This document shows, piece by piece, positions 60,601 to 63,168 of a stretch of DNA of 64,000 nucleotides (position 1 is the first letter of the stretch; each line of letters starts with the position of its first letter). This DNA is from Phyto melanocephala. Taxonomy: Eukaryota > Arthropoda > Insecta > Diptera > Rhinophoridae. The translations under genes and the position numbers were made by a program. The stretch covers positions 38,710,701 to 38,774,700 of the forward strand of contig OW799235.1 of the NCBI GenBank assembly GCA_941918925.1. Reading direction: 5' to 3'. Below the pieces are notes generated by a model that did no database searches, was not told the DNA's origin, and saw only the letters and a list, made by a program, of their open reading frames with translations.

Positions 60601-63168
60601 ATAGAGATCTCGCATTAGCATTAGCATTACAAATATATTATTAATTTTGTTTTATAACTAAGAATAACCATATTAAAAAAAAAAACTTCCAAACAAACCA
60701 ACCAAGCTACCAACTTTACCAATCTACCAATTTTAATTTGATCAGACCAAAGTCGCATACCTGTATACAACGATAATTAAATGAGAGGGTTGTATTTCTA
60801 TACACACAATTTAGTAGTTTTTGGGTAATTTTAAAGAACAGTCGATAGAGATGTACACTTTTTGACTCTGATATTCTTGTAATCGTTAAATACGTAACAA
60901 GTACTACGAAACAAAAATTGACATACCTTAGAACAAGCAAAGGAAAACCTTCGAAAAATACAAATCGAAATTTATTTAAAAGTATGTGACTAGCTGACCT
61001 TCTCTTGGGTTTTGTTTCGACATCGTTATACATGTTAAAGTGCTAATCGTAATTTGTAGTATTCAATTTTACCTTATTTACGGTCAAAGTTCATGTTAAA
61101 TTATAATCGTAAAAAAGCATTAAAGAACACTTCCGTTAAAAACAAAACATTTTGTACGTATGATGATTGTATAATGCTTTATAACTGCACAAACGTTCTA
61201 ATGTTACGGGACGTAACATTTATGCAAGTATTTTGTATAATAAGGAAATACATATTCATAATTTTGAAATAAAAAATAAAAACATAAGAAGAGTGTAATT
61301 AAATACGAAAATACTTAAATACTTCTGAAAACACATACTTACACATTAACACAAACAAAAAGAATAACATTTTAATACACACCTCATTGCGTACGTAATG
61401 GTCCCGTTCCGGTAAATTCTTAAAGCGAAATGCATGGGTATAATGGGATCCTTAAAGTCGCCGTGCATAATGAAATAAGTGTCCGGCGTCCAAATGCTAT
61501 CGTGATGATGCAATGCATTTAGAAAATCATAATGAGACTTGTTGCCATATTGCAAACGAGGATCATTCCACTGTTGATTCAACAGAAATTCCACTTCATA
61601 TTTCTAAACGAATTAAACATCGTTATTAAGTGATGCATATACAAAATAGTTACAAAAAAAAATTTAATTTAAATAAAAAATACAAAGTTCTAATATACAT
61701 ATTTTTAATATTAAGAATAAATGTATATGAATAAATTATAGTTACCAGACTACTCTCATCGGGTGATGCTAAACTAAGTAGTAAAACGTTCACATTTACC
61801 GTAAGAGTACCTGTTTTGTTTTTTAATGTTGTTGAGACATAGAAGTGTTACAAATAGAAGAAAAAAGGCAAATAAATTATTATACATTACATGAAGTATT
61901 TTTTTTTTAATCTAAAGTTATAAAAACAAATTGAGTAAAACGATAGTACATGTGGATACAGAAAGAAAATGTATACATATGGAAGTTGAAATTACAATTA
62001 CACAGTATTGTTCAATTTAATAGCAGTAACATTTCTTACATGCATTTTCGTGATTATAGAAAATGTTTATTGATCCAAGCCGATTAAAGATTAATTATAT
62101 GCATTGATTTCCAAAAATATATAAATTTAATAAATTCATATTTTACATTTATACAGTTCGAAGGATTCTTTTTACATCTTATTCAATGCTTTTTCTATTT
62201 GGATACCGTTTTGTGGCATTAGAAATATTTTAAGTAGAATGCCGAAAACCATTTTAAATTCTTACATTCAAGAATTATGTATTTACGATTATTACTATTC
62301 ATACAAGCTAATATAAAATAAAGAATGTTTATATTTTTTTAAACTGTATTTATTTACATTTTCTGTTTTTTTTTGGTTTTTGGAAACACAAAGTAAAGCA
62401 AACAAATAACAAATGCTTTTATTTATTTAAATATTATGTTCGTTCGTCTTCTTAAAAGTATTTGCTATTTTTGACTGAAATTTACTGCATTGCGTTCGGT
62501 ATAAAATGTAAACAATCGAGTAAATAATAGTAAAATTTTTGGTTAACGAAATGTGAAAATGAGAATGTTTTTAGAAAAAAAAATAAATTTAAAGTGTAAT
62601 TATGTATTGCTATTAGATTGCACTCTACTGTGATGTGATAATGGTCATCTACGAAGTGGTAATTAATGTAACTACAAAAATATATAAATATATAAATATT
62701 TATGTAGAAAAAAATAATAATTATAATTACAAGCATTTTAATTTGTTGCTGTGGATTGCCACAAAACTTAAATCAAAAAGATACAAATACTCCCCAATAA
62801 GTACGAAATGAAACAATATCTTTTAACGAAAAAAACTAAAAAAAAACTAAAAATTCTAAGTGGTTATCAACAATGGAATAACTATTTCTTTTGTCACAAA
62901 TTTATGAACTAAAAAATACACTTCTCTGATTAAAACAATTTTGGACTATTGAATTATTTAATTTAAATTGGAATATAAGAAGTTTATTAAGTGTGTTAAG
63001 AAAGTGTCATAAAATCAAACTCATTTGACAGAAATATTAACTGCACGTATTTGTGAGTTGCTGTAATGCATTATTAGTATTGAATGAACAAACCGCGTCT
63101 ATGTGGTCTCCTTGAATTTAGTTCTGTAGCCATATCTGGTGATGACAATCCACAGCAAAAGTCTTCAT
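2933..63168 (-). CDS. pHCl-1: pHCl-1, Cys-loop ligand-gated chloride channel (spliced gene, 5' end outside window)
   Basis: Pentameric Cys-loop channel subunit of the invertebrate anion-channel group, expected in the plasma membrane as a proton-modulated chloride channel. Seen directly: exons 63094-63168, 61746-61810, 61383-61603, 53889-53971, 51928-52065, then 50800-50952 or 45915-46067, then 42263-42477, 32802-32852, 18602-19228, 3855-3968 and 2933-3079. All are flanked by AG/GT and join in one frame to 628 codons plus stop (with one alternative exon). Motifs in order: loop A WTPDTYF (about residue 82), a Cys loop with 13 residues between cysteines, a second cysteine pair at loop C, M1, PAR before M2 (anion selectivity in this family), M3, a 265-residue M3-M4 loop, M4 and a short C-terminus. 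The name rests on remembered family sequence, including RLPAVLSRIG in the loop and the many-intron layout; a close paralogue is the main alternative. The start codon and signal peptide are not seen. A further small loop exon could have been missed. Confidence 0.85.
3855..3968 (-). CDS. pHCl-1: pHCl-1 loop exon, cysteine/glycine-rich
   Basis: 114 nt, 38 codons, phase 0 at both ends, between cgtccatcag and GAG|GTAAGT. It encodes GEKKRDAGGPNEIVACTTC followed by GGSSGSPCTHSANNGC and ATE. Four cysteines with CTTC spacing and a histidine could bind a metal or be lipidated; this is inference only. It lies in the cytoplasmic loop 775 nt upstream of the M4 exon. Much richer in G+C than the introns around it. 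Confidence 0.87.
3969..5084. other. Intron, start of the 14.6-kb last-but-one intron; no gene
   Basis: AT-rich intron. It holds an alternating tatgtatgtacatgcatatg-type tract at about 4145-4215 and nothing that looks coding. The sequence running up to 5084 is unique as far as I can see within the window. Confidence 0.5.
5085..6715 (+). mobile_element. Decayed Tc1-like (IS630/Tc1/mariner superfamily) transposon, rearranged
   Basis: Broken transposase on the plus strand. Traces in order: QHNRSNSSTIGRIVK-like DNA-binding piece (5090-5140), a C-terminal tail NLDHRMEVCRRGR (5305-5345) from an internally deleted copy, then a second copy with TSTRRRDQLLNI, TSLMRILNKDLFLHAYSL, FADKTHFHLSRF (the first catalytic Asp region, about 5775), NPRVIVKKSMHPQRVAVGC, and near the end VIENKDYRIEV (6560-6600). 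Many stops and frameshifts. A non-LTR fragment interrupts it at about 6140-6550. Seen fragments match the insect family whose catalytic motif reads FSDEAHF and HPQRVTVWCG. Confidence 0.7.
6140..6550 (-). mobile_element. Non-LTR retrotransposon ORF2 C-terminal fragment
   Basis: Minus-strand frame 6288-6539 encodes YHLKRMRIVDDDICRMCLED, AETAAHVVCECPAL and LASGRLRITGKH. The C-x2-C...H-x4-C pattern with AHVVCECPAL is the cysteine-rich tail after the RNase H region of R1/LOA/I-type retrotransposons. It ends at a stop at 6288 and has no polymerase domain. It sits inside the Tc1-like remnant, so it is the younger insertion. GC content is clearly above the surroundings. Confidence 0.75.
6716..8295. 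other. Intron, no gene seen
   Basis: AT-rich, with a poly(A) run at about 7280-7294 and (ATAC/GTAT)n tracts near 8255-8280. No coding or element signature recognised. Confidence 0.45.
8296..8661 (+). mobile_element. Non-LTR retrotransposon ORF2 3'-terminal fragment (R1-like)
   Basis: Plus strand from 8302 reads DVVPWLKRAHGDLDFYVTQM, LSGHVCFRSYLYRFGHD. After one or more stops it continues ENAEHVFFSCPRFNRVRIYL and ends RLILIELRRVERIRNGIS at a stop at 8661. The TQMLSGHVCFRSYLYRFGHD and AEHVFFSCPRF blocks are the RNase H tail and cysteine motif of R1/TRAS-type elements. Two internal stops show it is dead and 5'-truncated. Confidence 0.8.
8662..8996 (-). mobile_element. Mini-me/DINE-like terminal fragment
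   Basis: The end ttcggcctggccgaata...ctcttacttgtt at about 8961-8995 is the reverse complement of the acaagtaagagc...attcggc hairpin end of the mini-me elements at 12121, 21210, 23626 and 57288. The inner part (aagatggcgt..., atgggtatcaaatgaaagag) differs from those copies, so this is another subtype or a truncated mosaic. Confidence 0.55.
9815..10036 (+). mobile_element. 5' fragment of the Tc1-like family
   Basis: Begins AAGGGTGGTTAAATTTTAA after TATA, the same terminal inverted repeat as the copies at 12265, 21354 and 23773. It continues with gtgaaccacacctaaac and the broken start of the transposase (ERYTIEQRVKVI, then QHNRSNSSTI). The 3' end is missing, cut at about 10036. Confidence 0.75.
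10037..11212. other. Intron with an (ATGT)n microsatellite
   Basis: AT-rich intron. A clean (ATGT)n run lies at 11046-11079. No coding signal seen. Confidence 0.5.
12121..13845 (+). mobile_element. Type-1 mini-me/DINE-like element, copy 1
   Basis: Starts acaagtaagagcactatatt with an imperfect attcggc/gacgaat hairpin and atacccaccacca. Ends cccccaccattttttt-ggtggcgggtataaaaa, so both ends carry ATACCCACC in inverted orientation. Near the 3' end is a gacggacgg (GTCY) microsatellite and tatatatactttatgggg, the core described for dipteran mini-me elements. The middle carries four roughly 140-bp units starting gtgggcgtta (about 12831, 12969, 13121, 13256). A Tc1-like short copy is nested at 12265-12777. 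Confidence 0.75.
12265..12777 (+). mobile_element. Internally deleted Tc1-like element nested in mini-me copy 1
   Basis: Terminal inverted repeats of about 24 bp (left GAGGGTGGTTAAATTTTAAG, right its complement) flanked by TA (12263-12264 and 12778-12779). It keeps the transposase start ERYTIE*FAKVIQVFYENGC with SNQNAFHTLRDSFGQHNRSN, and the C-terminal NLDYRMEVCRRDRG, with the catalytic core deleted. 513 bp. The site is the same TA used in copies 2 and 3 and is empty in copy 4 at 57832. Confidence 0.88.
14076..14904. other. Intron, no gene seen
   Basis: AT-rich with short (GTAT)n tracts near 14385-14405. Nothing recognised. Confidence 0.45.
14905..15748 (-). mobile_element. Type-2 mini-me-like element with tRNA-like core, copy 1
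   Basis: Reads in reverse: atacccttcacacagtgaaaaagggtat at one end, and the attcggc..gccgaata hairpin with ctcctacttgtt at the other (about 15712-15748). It contains gaccccataaagtatatatt, a (GTCY)n run near 15040-15080, and actggttagagaaaacgtgg followed by tcgaatcccagctgagcc (15292-15330), which resembles the D-arm joined to the T-arm of a tRNA. A very T-rich stretch follows (15337-15575). Same family as 52331-53095 and 58916-59533. Confidence 0.72.
15749..16310. other. Intron, no gene seen
   Basis: AT-rich; nothing recognised. Confidence 0.45.
16311..16427. mobile_element. Fold-back MITE with TTA target duplication (PIF/Harbinger-like)
   Basis: Almost the whole 117 bp is one inverted repeat: GGGTCGTATTCATAAAAAAT pairs with the far end ATTTTTTATGAGTACGGCCC, with a short loop around ctacaac. 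Direct TTA lies on both sides (16308-16310, 16428-16430). A 3-bp TTA duplication suits PIF/Harbinger. A decayed relative is at 30479-30598. Confidence 0.85.
16428..16860. other. Intron, no confirmed exon
   Basis: Contains an exon-like block 16690-16735 on the minus strand with good acceptor and donor but incompatible length (see rejected items). Otherwise AT-rich. Confidence 0.4.
16900..17850 (+). mobile_element. Decayed mariner transposon
   Basis: Plus-strand transposase traces: APTQKTCERWFAQFKSDDFD and TEDEERPG (helix-turn-helix half), then EDEELKVLIGEDCCQTQEEL, DNPKRKKLHLGPRQPAKSMP, IFCIWWDQKGGLHNELLKLG, and HDNVRLHVGRPAKNYLE. The WWDQKG and HDNxRxH blocks are diagnostic of the mariner family (DD34D); the latter contains the second catalytic Asp. 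The conserved GDE with the first Asp is not intact, and several stops and frameshifts are present. I did not find convincing terminal inverted repeats. Confidence 0.82.
17851..18601. other. Intron, no gene seen
   Basis: AT-rich. A perfect short palindrome gtcgcta-tca-tagcgac lies at 18487-18503. No coding signal. Confidence 0.45.
18602..19228 (-). CDS. pHCl-1: pHCl-1 large M3-M4 loop exon
   Basis: 627 nt, 209 codons, phase 0 in and out, donor TCT|GTAAGTG. It begins EIIEREFHAALSSEKAAAG and is low-complexity and hydrophilic: Pro/Thr/Ser-rich (ATPTPATPTSSEP), a basic patch (LRSRSIKRKSN), then RRTQSMS, PPRKKSSRSTSPS and SGTESS. These are plausible kinase and scaffold sites on the cytoplasmic side. 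No transmembrane segment. The acceptor is atgtag with a poor pyrimidine tract; an in-frame TAG overlaps it, so the frame cannot extend upstream. It matches no domain I know; assignment rests on frame, phase and position between M3 and M4. Confidence 0.85.
19229..20499. other. Intron upstream of the large loop exon, no gene seen
   Basis: AT-rich, with (ATAC)n near 19885-19900 and poly(A) at 20149-20166. The 100 nt above 19229 should hold the acceptor control region; the pyrimidine tract is weak. Confidence 0.45.
21210..22730 (+). mobile_element. Type-1 mini-me/DINE-like element, copy 2
   Basis: Same ends and internal order as copy 1 (acaagtaagag...ggtggcgggtataaaaa), with the attcggctgtgccgaat hairpin intact, gtgggcgtta units, and a gacggacagacggacggac run at about 22573-22590. 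It carries the nested Tc1-like short copy at 21354-21623. Inserted within the tandem array. Confidence 0.78.
21354..21623 (+). mobile_element. Short Tc1-like derivative nested in mini-me copy 2
   Basis: 270 bp with the family's inverted repeats (GAGGGTGGTTACATTTTTAG and its degenerate partner ending aaccaccctt). It retains only part of the transposase start (VIQVFYKNGRSNQNAFCALL-like frame) before the 3' end. It lies at the same position in the host repeat as the copies at 12265 and 23773. Confidence 0.82.
23626..26334 (+). mobile_element. Type-1 mini-me/DINE-like element, copy 3 (expanded)
   Basis: The longest copy. It carries the nested Tc1-like element (23773-24379), an unrelated AT-rich insert at about 24555-24990, a local duplication of the gtgggcgttatagtaggcgt block (about 25240-25390 and 25525-25680), and an expanded GTCY run (gacggacagacggacagacg repeats, about 26151-26192). 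It ends ggtggcgggtataaaaa at 26334. Confidence 0.75.
23773..24379 (+). mobile_element. Tc1-like element with internal deletion nested in mini-me copy 3
   Basis: 607 bp, left end GAGGGTGGTTAAATTTTAAG, right end ..aaccacccat, flanked by TA. It keeps the N-terminal coding remnant (QHNRSNSTTIVRIVK-like), some of the middle (NVAKEQATSTHHRAQQ-like) and the C-terminal end (SVIENLHYRIVV). The catalytic core is missing. Confidence 0.82.
26335..27860. other. Intron with dispersed-repeat fragments, no gene
   Basis: Contains ctggcccggcaaacgttgtt at about 26730 and gatcggttcagcagtctggc at about 27112, both typical of short dispersed insect repeats, with ggcgtggcgttgag at about 27158. I cannot assign a family. 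The rest is AT-rich. Confidence 0.4.
27862..27992 (+). mobile_element. Small Tc1/mariner transposase fragment
   Basis: HPK, then after a frameshift TVWCALRSGGFIGLFCRT, matching the conserved HPxxVTVWCALxSGGxIGPFF block of the Tc1-like family. Only about 130 bp is recognisable. Confidence 0.6.
28950..30260 (-). mobile_element. Decayed Tc1-like transposon, two joined copies
   Basis: Minus strand from about 30140: ISDEAHFDLGGYVKQQNCRI, WGTENPHTYIKKPIHPKRVT, VWCGFWSRGIIWPFFFENE then a stop, GVAVVYGDRYRAMLNEFLFT, DIGNIWFQQYGATCHTAKAA. SDEAHF holds the first catalytic Asp. In the second motif the Asp of FQQDGATCH is Tyr, so this copy would be inactive even without the stop. Further along (about 29340-29130) a second fragment reads WMDLDDMCFQ*DGATCYSV, then HKIIHLLQQRFPRSDVYW, and EEVMKNFMKSN. 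No terminal repeats found. Confidence 0.8.
30479..30598. mobile_element. Decayed fold-back MITE, relative of 16311-16427
   Basis: gacgtatttataaaaatatt...aggtttattgaacg...ttaataaacataaaatattt...tttataaatatggc matches the arms and order of the 16311 element, with many changes. Target duplication not clear. Confidence 0.6.
30599..32801. other. Intron, no gene; (GTAT)n microsatellite
   Basis: AT-rich. (GTAT)n at 31563-31585, homopolymer T runs in 31885-32000. The donor GTAAGC of the small loop exon is at 32800-32801. No other coding block recognised. Confidence 0.45.
32802..32852 (-). CDS. pHCl-1: pHCl-1 17-residue intracellular-loop exon
   Basis: 51 nt (RLPAVLSRIGVILASPL) between taaattttccag and TTG|GTAAGC, phase 0 at both ends. 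It is too short for ordinary ORF calling. It was found by its sequence, which I associate with pHCl-type channels just after NPVTQ. It sits in the cytoplasmic loop after M3 and is amphipathic, like the short helix that follows M3 in this superfamily. Symmetric phase means it can be skipped without frame change. Confidence 0.9.
32853..36323. other. Intron, no gene; includes an empty-site repeat
   Basis: AT-rich. The stretch about 34205-34440 repeats the flanks of 57288-59533 (see that entry) without the insertion. A possible piggyBac-type MITE lies at 33654-33846. Elsewhere nothing recognised. Confidence 0.45.
33654..33846. mobile_element. Possible piggyBac-type MITE
   Basis: The block is bounded by TTAA on both sides (33650-33653, 33847-33850). 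The left end CACGTTCACG and right end complement CCCACTACGTCG resemble the short, loosely matching ends of piggyBac-like elements. The inverted match is weak, so this could be chance in AT-rich DNA. Confidence 0.3.
36332..36912. mobile_element. hAT-type MITE with 8-bp target duplication ATCTAAAT
   Basis: Ends CAGGGTTGCAAAA and TTTTGCAACCTTG are inverted, flanked by ATCTAAAT at 36324-36331 and 36913-36920. Near both ends the motif ggtacaatt recurs (at least five times), a likely subterminal repeat. 581 bp, no coding capacity. Confidence 0.88.
37152..37478. mobile_element. hAT-type MITE with 8-bp target duplication GTTTACAG
   Basis: Ends CAGTGCTATTCAA and TTGAATAGCACTG are perfect inverted repeats, flanked by GTTTACAG at 37144-37151 and 37479-37486. 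Subterminal ggtacgcg/ggtggtacgc motifs recur near both ends. 327 bp, AT-rich interior, no coding capacity. Confidence 0.92.
37487..40299. other. Intron; (GA)n, candidate microexon, AT-rich
   Basis: (GA)n at about 38544-38563. A GC-rich island with splice signals lies at 38851-38877 on the minus strand (see separate entry). Palindromic atatatcgatatat sequences near 40019-40034 and 40265-40288 may bound another small element. No gene. Confidence 0.45.
38851..38877 (-). other. Candidate 27-nt microexon (possible poison exon) of pHCl-1
   Basis: Minus strand: a T-run followed by taatgcaag as acceptor, then cgatcgctttgagcggacgg and tttctgt, then GTAAGTTG as a strong donor. The 27 nt are GC-rich in very AT-rich DNA. 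Entered in phase 0 after exon 42263-42477 it reads CGA TCG CTT TGA, an in-frame stop. So it would truncate the protein after M3 rather than add residues. It could be chance or another conserved element. Confidence 0.25.
40300..41290 (+). mobile_element. Non-LTR retrotransposon 3' fragment with 3' UTR
   Basis: Plus strand from 40300: FKDELKCWASEEHTRKWHGT, LSRPTLRRLTSVITGQTELR, THLARMK then a stop, CRACEQEEETLIHYLCHCPA and FRHIRRENF. RNase H end plus C-x2-C...H-x4-C tail of non-LTR ORF2. It is followed by GC-rich sequence (40741-41000). The end catggagcgcacaacatgcc...cccctccttttcaacctaac recurs at 49142-49235. 5'-truncated and broken. The two parts (40300-40650 and 40740-41290) might be separate insertions. 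Confidence 0.7.
41291..42262. other. Intron next to the M2-M3 exon, no gene seen
   Basis: AT-rich; open frames here are short and show no family features. Confidence 0.45.
42263..42477 (-). CDS. pHCl-1: pHCl-1 exon for M2 and M3
   Basis: 215 nt. The first two bases (GT) complete the glycine codon left by either alternative exon, then VTTMLNFFTTSNGFRSTLP (M2 and the M2-M3 loop), AMNVWDGVCMCFIYASLLEF (M3), VNYMGRKRP and HNVVYRPGENPVTQ. It ends in phase 0 at CAG|GTAATG. The acceptor is striking: the 30 nt before AG are mostly A and G, with no pyrimidine run. The acceptor must nevertheless be here, because VTTM is invariant in the family and the frame requires it. Confidence 0.95.
42478..43792. 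other. Intron upstream of the M2-M3 exon, no gene
   Basis: AT-rich. Just above 42478 the minus strand is purine-rich instead of having a pyrimidine tract (see finding). Confidence 0.45.
43793..44043. mobile_element. Fold-back repeat with about 50-bp inverted ends and a third arm copy
   Basis: The left arm gcagccttattctgtaactc...gctaaagctaaatctct is the reverse complement of the right arm agagatttagctttagcggg...aataaggctgc (43991-44043). A second, more diverged right-type arm lies inside at about 43888-43942 (gtcttagtgatagagattca...gcgtgttatagaatgaggt). No coding. Target duplication not evident. Confidence 0.7.
44044..45914. other. Intron, (GTAT)n microsatellite, no gene
   Basis: (GTAT)n at about 45100-45126. 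An open frame at 44782-44982 has no recognisable features. The rest is AT-rich. Confidence 0.4.
45915..46067 (-). CDS. pHCl-1: pHCl-1 alternative M1-M2 exon, form a
   Basis: 153 nt, the paralogue of 50800-50952, 4.7 kb further downstream in the transcript. The acceptor is tgttcttttaaag and the donor ATCG|GTACGT. It encodes NYSCLQVELTFTRDRAYYF, M1, and EWNAVPARVMIG. Valine follows PAR, as in most glutamate- and GABA-gated chloride channels, where form b has serine. Same length, same phases and high identity point to exon duplication with mutually exclusive use. Confidence 0.93.
46690..46935 (-). mobile_element. Decayed mini-me-like fragment
   Basis: attcattttcgatcccatag, aatatatatgt, aaaagcttttgaataggg and gactgtctgtccaactgtg follow the order seen in the type-2 elements (cattttcatttccgacccc, agtatatatt, aaagcttatgaataggg, GTCY run). 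Ends lost. Confidence 0.55.
46936..48411. other. Intron between the alternative exons, no gene
   Basis: AT-rich. No recognisable coding sequence or further copy of the M1-M2 exon seen. Confidence 0.4.
48412..50130. mobile_element. Terminal-inverted-repeat element with TGTATT on both sides
   Basis: Left end AGTGATGTAACGAATAATCG and right end TTAATATTCGTTGCATCACT are inverted, with imperfect subterminal tattcg/cgaata motifs. TGTATT flanks both sides (48406-48411, 50131-50136). Inside are a GC-richer segment with two diverged copies of a roughly 165-bp unit (about 48650-48965) and a retroposon at 49020-49235. No transposase recognised. Superfamily not assigned; a 6-bp duplication would be odd for hAT. 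Confidence 0.6.
49020..49235 (+). mobile_element. SINE-like retroposon sharing a LINE 3' tail
   Basis: The head holds tgctagttgcgggttcgatt, close to a pol III B box (GGTTCGAnTCC). The second half, tatggagcgcacagcatgcc...gtgcccctccttttcaac, matches the non-LTR 3' end at 41213-41290. The tail is ctaccctaacctaaccct. A tRNA-like head fused to a partner LINE tail is a SINE layout. I cannot see a clear A box, so a 5'-truncated LINE is the alternative. Confidence 0.45.
50800..50952 (-). CDS. pHCl-1: pHCl-1 alternative M1-M2 exon, form b
   Basis: 153 nt, 51 codons, between tatgaag and ATAG|GTAACA. It encodes NYSCLRVDLIFTRDRAFYF, then M1 (FIPGIILVTSSFITFWL) and EWNAVPARSMIG, the start of M2 with the PAR motif. 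Phase 1 in and out, identical to form a at 45915-46067. The two differ at five residues (R/Q, D/E, I/T, F/Y before or at M1, and S/V just after PAR). Only one can sit in a normal subunit, since each supplies the whole of M1. Inclusion of both would keep frame but duplicate M1. The acceptor has almost no pyrimidine tract. Confidence 0.93.
50953..51927. other. Intron upstream of alternative exon b, no gene
   Basis: AT-rich, with a poly(A) run of about 27 at 51643-51669. Nothing coding. Confidence 0.45.
51928..52065 (-). CDS. pHCl-1: pHCl-1 extracellular exon, loop B to loop C
   Basis: 138 nt between tttcgcag and G|GTGAGTC. It encodes SYEEAQIKYVWKNDED, then TLRKSPSLTTLNAYL, and ends TTPCDQNSWRG. 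The cysteine in TPCDQ pairs with the cysteine in NYSC of the next exon, giving the second disulfide around loop C typical of glycine, GluCl and related anion channels. It leaves one base (G), which fits both alternative M1-M2 exons. Confidence 0.93.
52331..53095 (+). mobile_element. Type-2 mini-me-like element with tRNA-like core, copy 2
   Basis: Starts acaagtaagagctatattcg with the attcggc..gccgaat hairpin and ends tttttcactgtgtgaagggt-ataaaa. Inside: an A-rich stretch (52448-52678), then tggctcagctgggattcgaa gccacg (reverse of the tRNA-like block), a gacggacag run at about 52940, and atatactttatggggtcgga. It lies in the intron between exons 53889-53971 and 51928-52065. Confidence 0.75.
53096..53888. 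other. Intron, no gene seen
   Basis: AT-rich, nothing recognised. Confidence 0.45.
53889..53971 (-). CDS. pHCl-1: pHCl-1 exon with the Cys loop
   Basis: 83 nt between ttattttcag and A|GTAAGT. It encodes RHLILSCQGSLHIFPFDDPK followed by CSFSMES. The two cysteines are 13 residues apart with the family pattern (F-P-x-D) between them, the signature disulfide of the superfamily. The first base completes the AGA codon begun at 61383. The last base (A) begins the ATT codon finished at 52065. Both junctions hold frame exactly. Confidence 0.95.
53972..57120. other. Intron (7.4 kb between loop-A and Cys-loop exons), mostly unassigned
   Basis: Decayed mini-me traces occur at about 54380-54480 (ggggtataaaataaatattttgatg ordering) and 55731-55920 (agctctatattctgctgtac...). 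A long hairpin lies at 56386-56441. No host coding recognised. Confidence 0.4.
56386..56441. repeat. 56-nt near-perfect hairpin
   Basis: cgatgttcccacaatatttt pairs with the far arm aataattgtggaaacatcg, leaving a short A/T loop; only a few mismatches. It is isolated, with no flanking duplication seen. Confidence 0.65.
57288..58915 (+). mobile_element. Type-1 mini-me/DINE-like element, copy 4, with the empty Tc1 site
   Basis: Begins acaagtaagagcacaatatt, ends accatatttttggtggcgag. It carries gtgggcgtta units (about 57886, 58026, 58220, 58362) and gacggacag at about 58775-58800. At 57832 ctttctttgTAtaacttcg is uninterrupted where copies 1-3 carry the Tc1-like insertion. A separate insert of about 390 bp with cccgggatcccg-type ends lies at about 57345-57735. 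Confidence 0.78.
58916..59533 (+). mobile_element. Type-2 mini-me-like element, copy 3, head-to-tail with copy 4 of type 1
   Basis: Starts acaagtaagattgttatatt directly at the end of the type-1 copy and ends cacttttgtgtgaagggtaa. It contains (ATAC)n at 59008-59033, an A-rich stretch (59090-59155), gctgagctggaatcgatgcc (decayed tRNA-like block), and cactttatgggatcggaaatg. More diverged than the copies at 14905 and 52331. Confidence 0.68.
59534..61382. other. Intron, no gene seen
   Basis: The first 50 nt continue the host repeat interrupted by the preceding two elements. An isolated cagggatggcacaac at about 60177 resembles a hAT end, but no partner was found. The rest is AT-rich. Confidence 0.45.
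61383..61603 (-). CDS. pHCl-1: pHCl-1 extracellular exon with loop D and loop A
   Basis: 221 nt, phase 0 in and phase 2 out (ATG AG|GTGTGT). It begins KYEVEFLLNQQWNDPRL, the family's strand-2 motif (compare FREQWTDERL in GluCl), and contains SIWTPDTYF, the loop A motif. It ends RIYRNGTITYAMR, which leads into the Cys loop. NKS and NGT are possible N-glycosylation sites. The acceptor is tcgtttag. This exon alone identifies an invertebrate Cys-loop chloride channel. The exact subtype is by recognition, not by a search. Confidence 0.95.
61746..61810 (-). CDS. pHCl-1: pHCl-1 extracellular exon, first beta strand
   Basis: 65 nt encoding TLTVNVNVLLLSLASPDESSL, the equivalent of the VNVNIYVRSIS strand that begins the ligand-binding domain in glutamate- and GABA-gated channels. 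It is entered in phase 1 (G|GT) and ends in phase 0 with CTG|GTAACT. The acceptor is aaaaacaaaacag, poor in pyrimidines. Only 142 nt of intron separate it from the next exon at 61603, the shortest intron of the gene. Confidence 0.85.
61811..63093. other. Intron, no gene seen
   Basis: AT-rich; nothing recognised. Confidence 0.45.
63094..63168 (-). CDS. pHCl-1: pHCl-1 N-terminal extracellular exon (first visible)
   Basis: 75 nt, entered after one base of a codon and leaving one base. The acceptor ends ttttacag and is good. The donor G|GTTTGT is weak but usable. It encodes EDFCCGLSSPDM followed by a basic RRPHRRG stretch that runs into the first beta strand of the next exon. It lies just before the pLGIC ligand-binding domain, where family members carry a variable N-terminal segment. 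Entry in mid-codon shows at least one more exon upstream. Open frame, matching phase and higher GC than its surroundings support it; no strong family motif lies inside it. Confidence 0.6.
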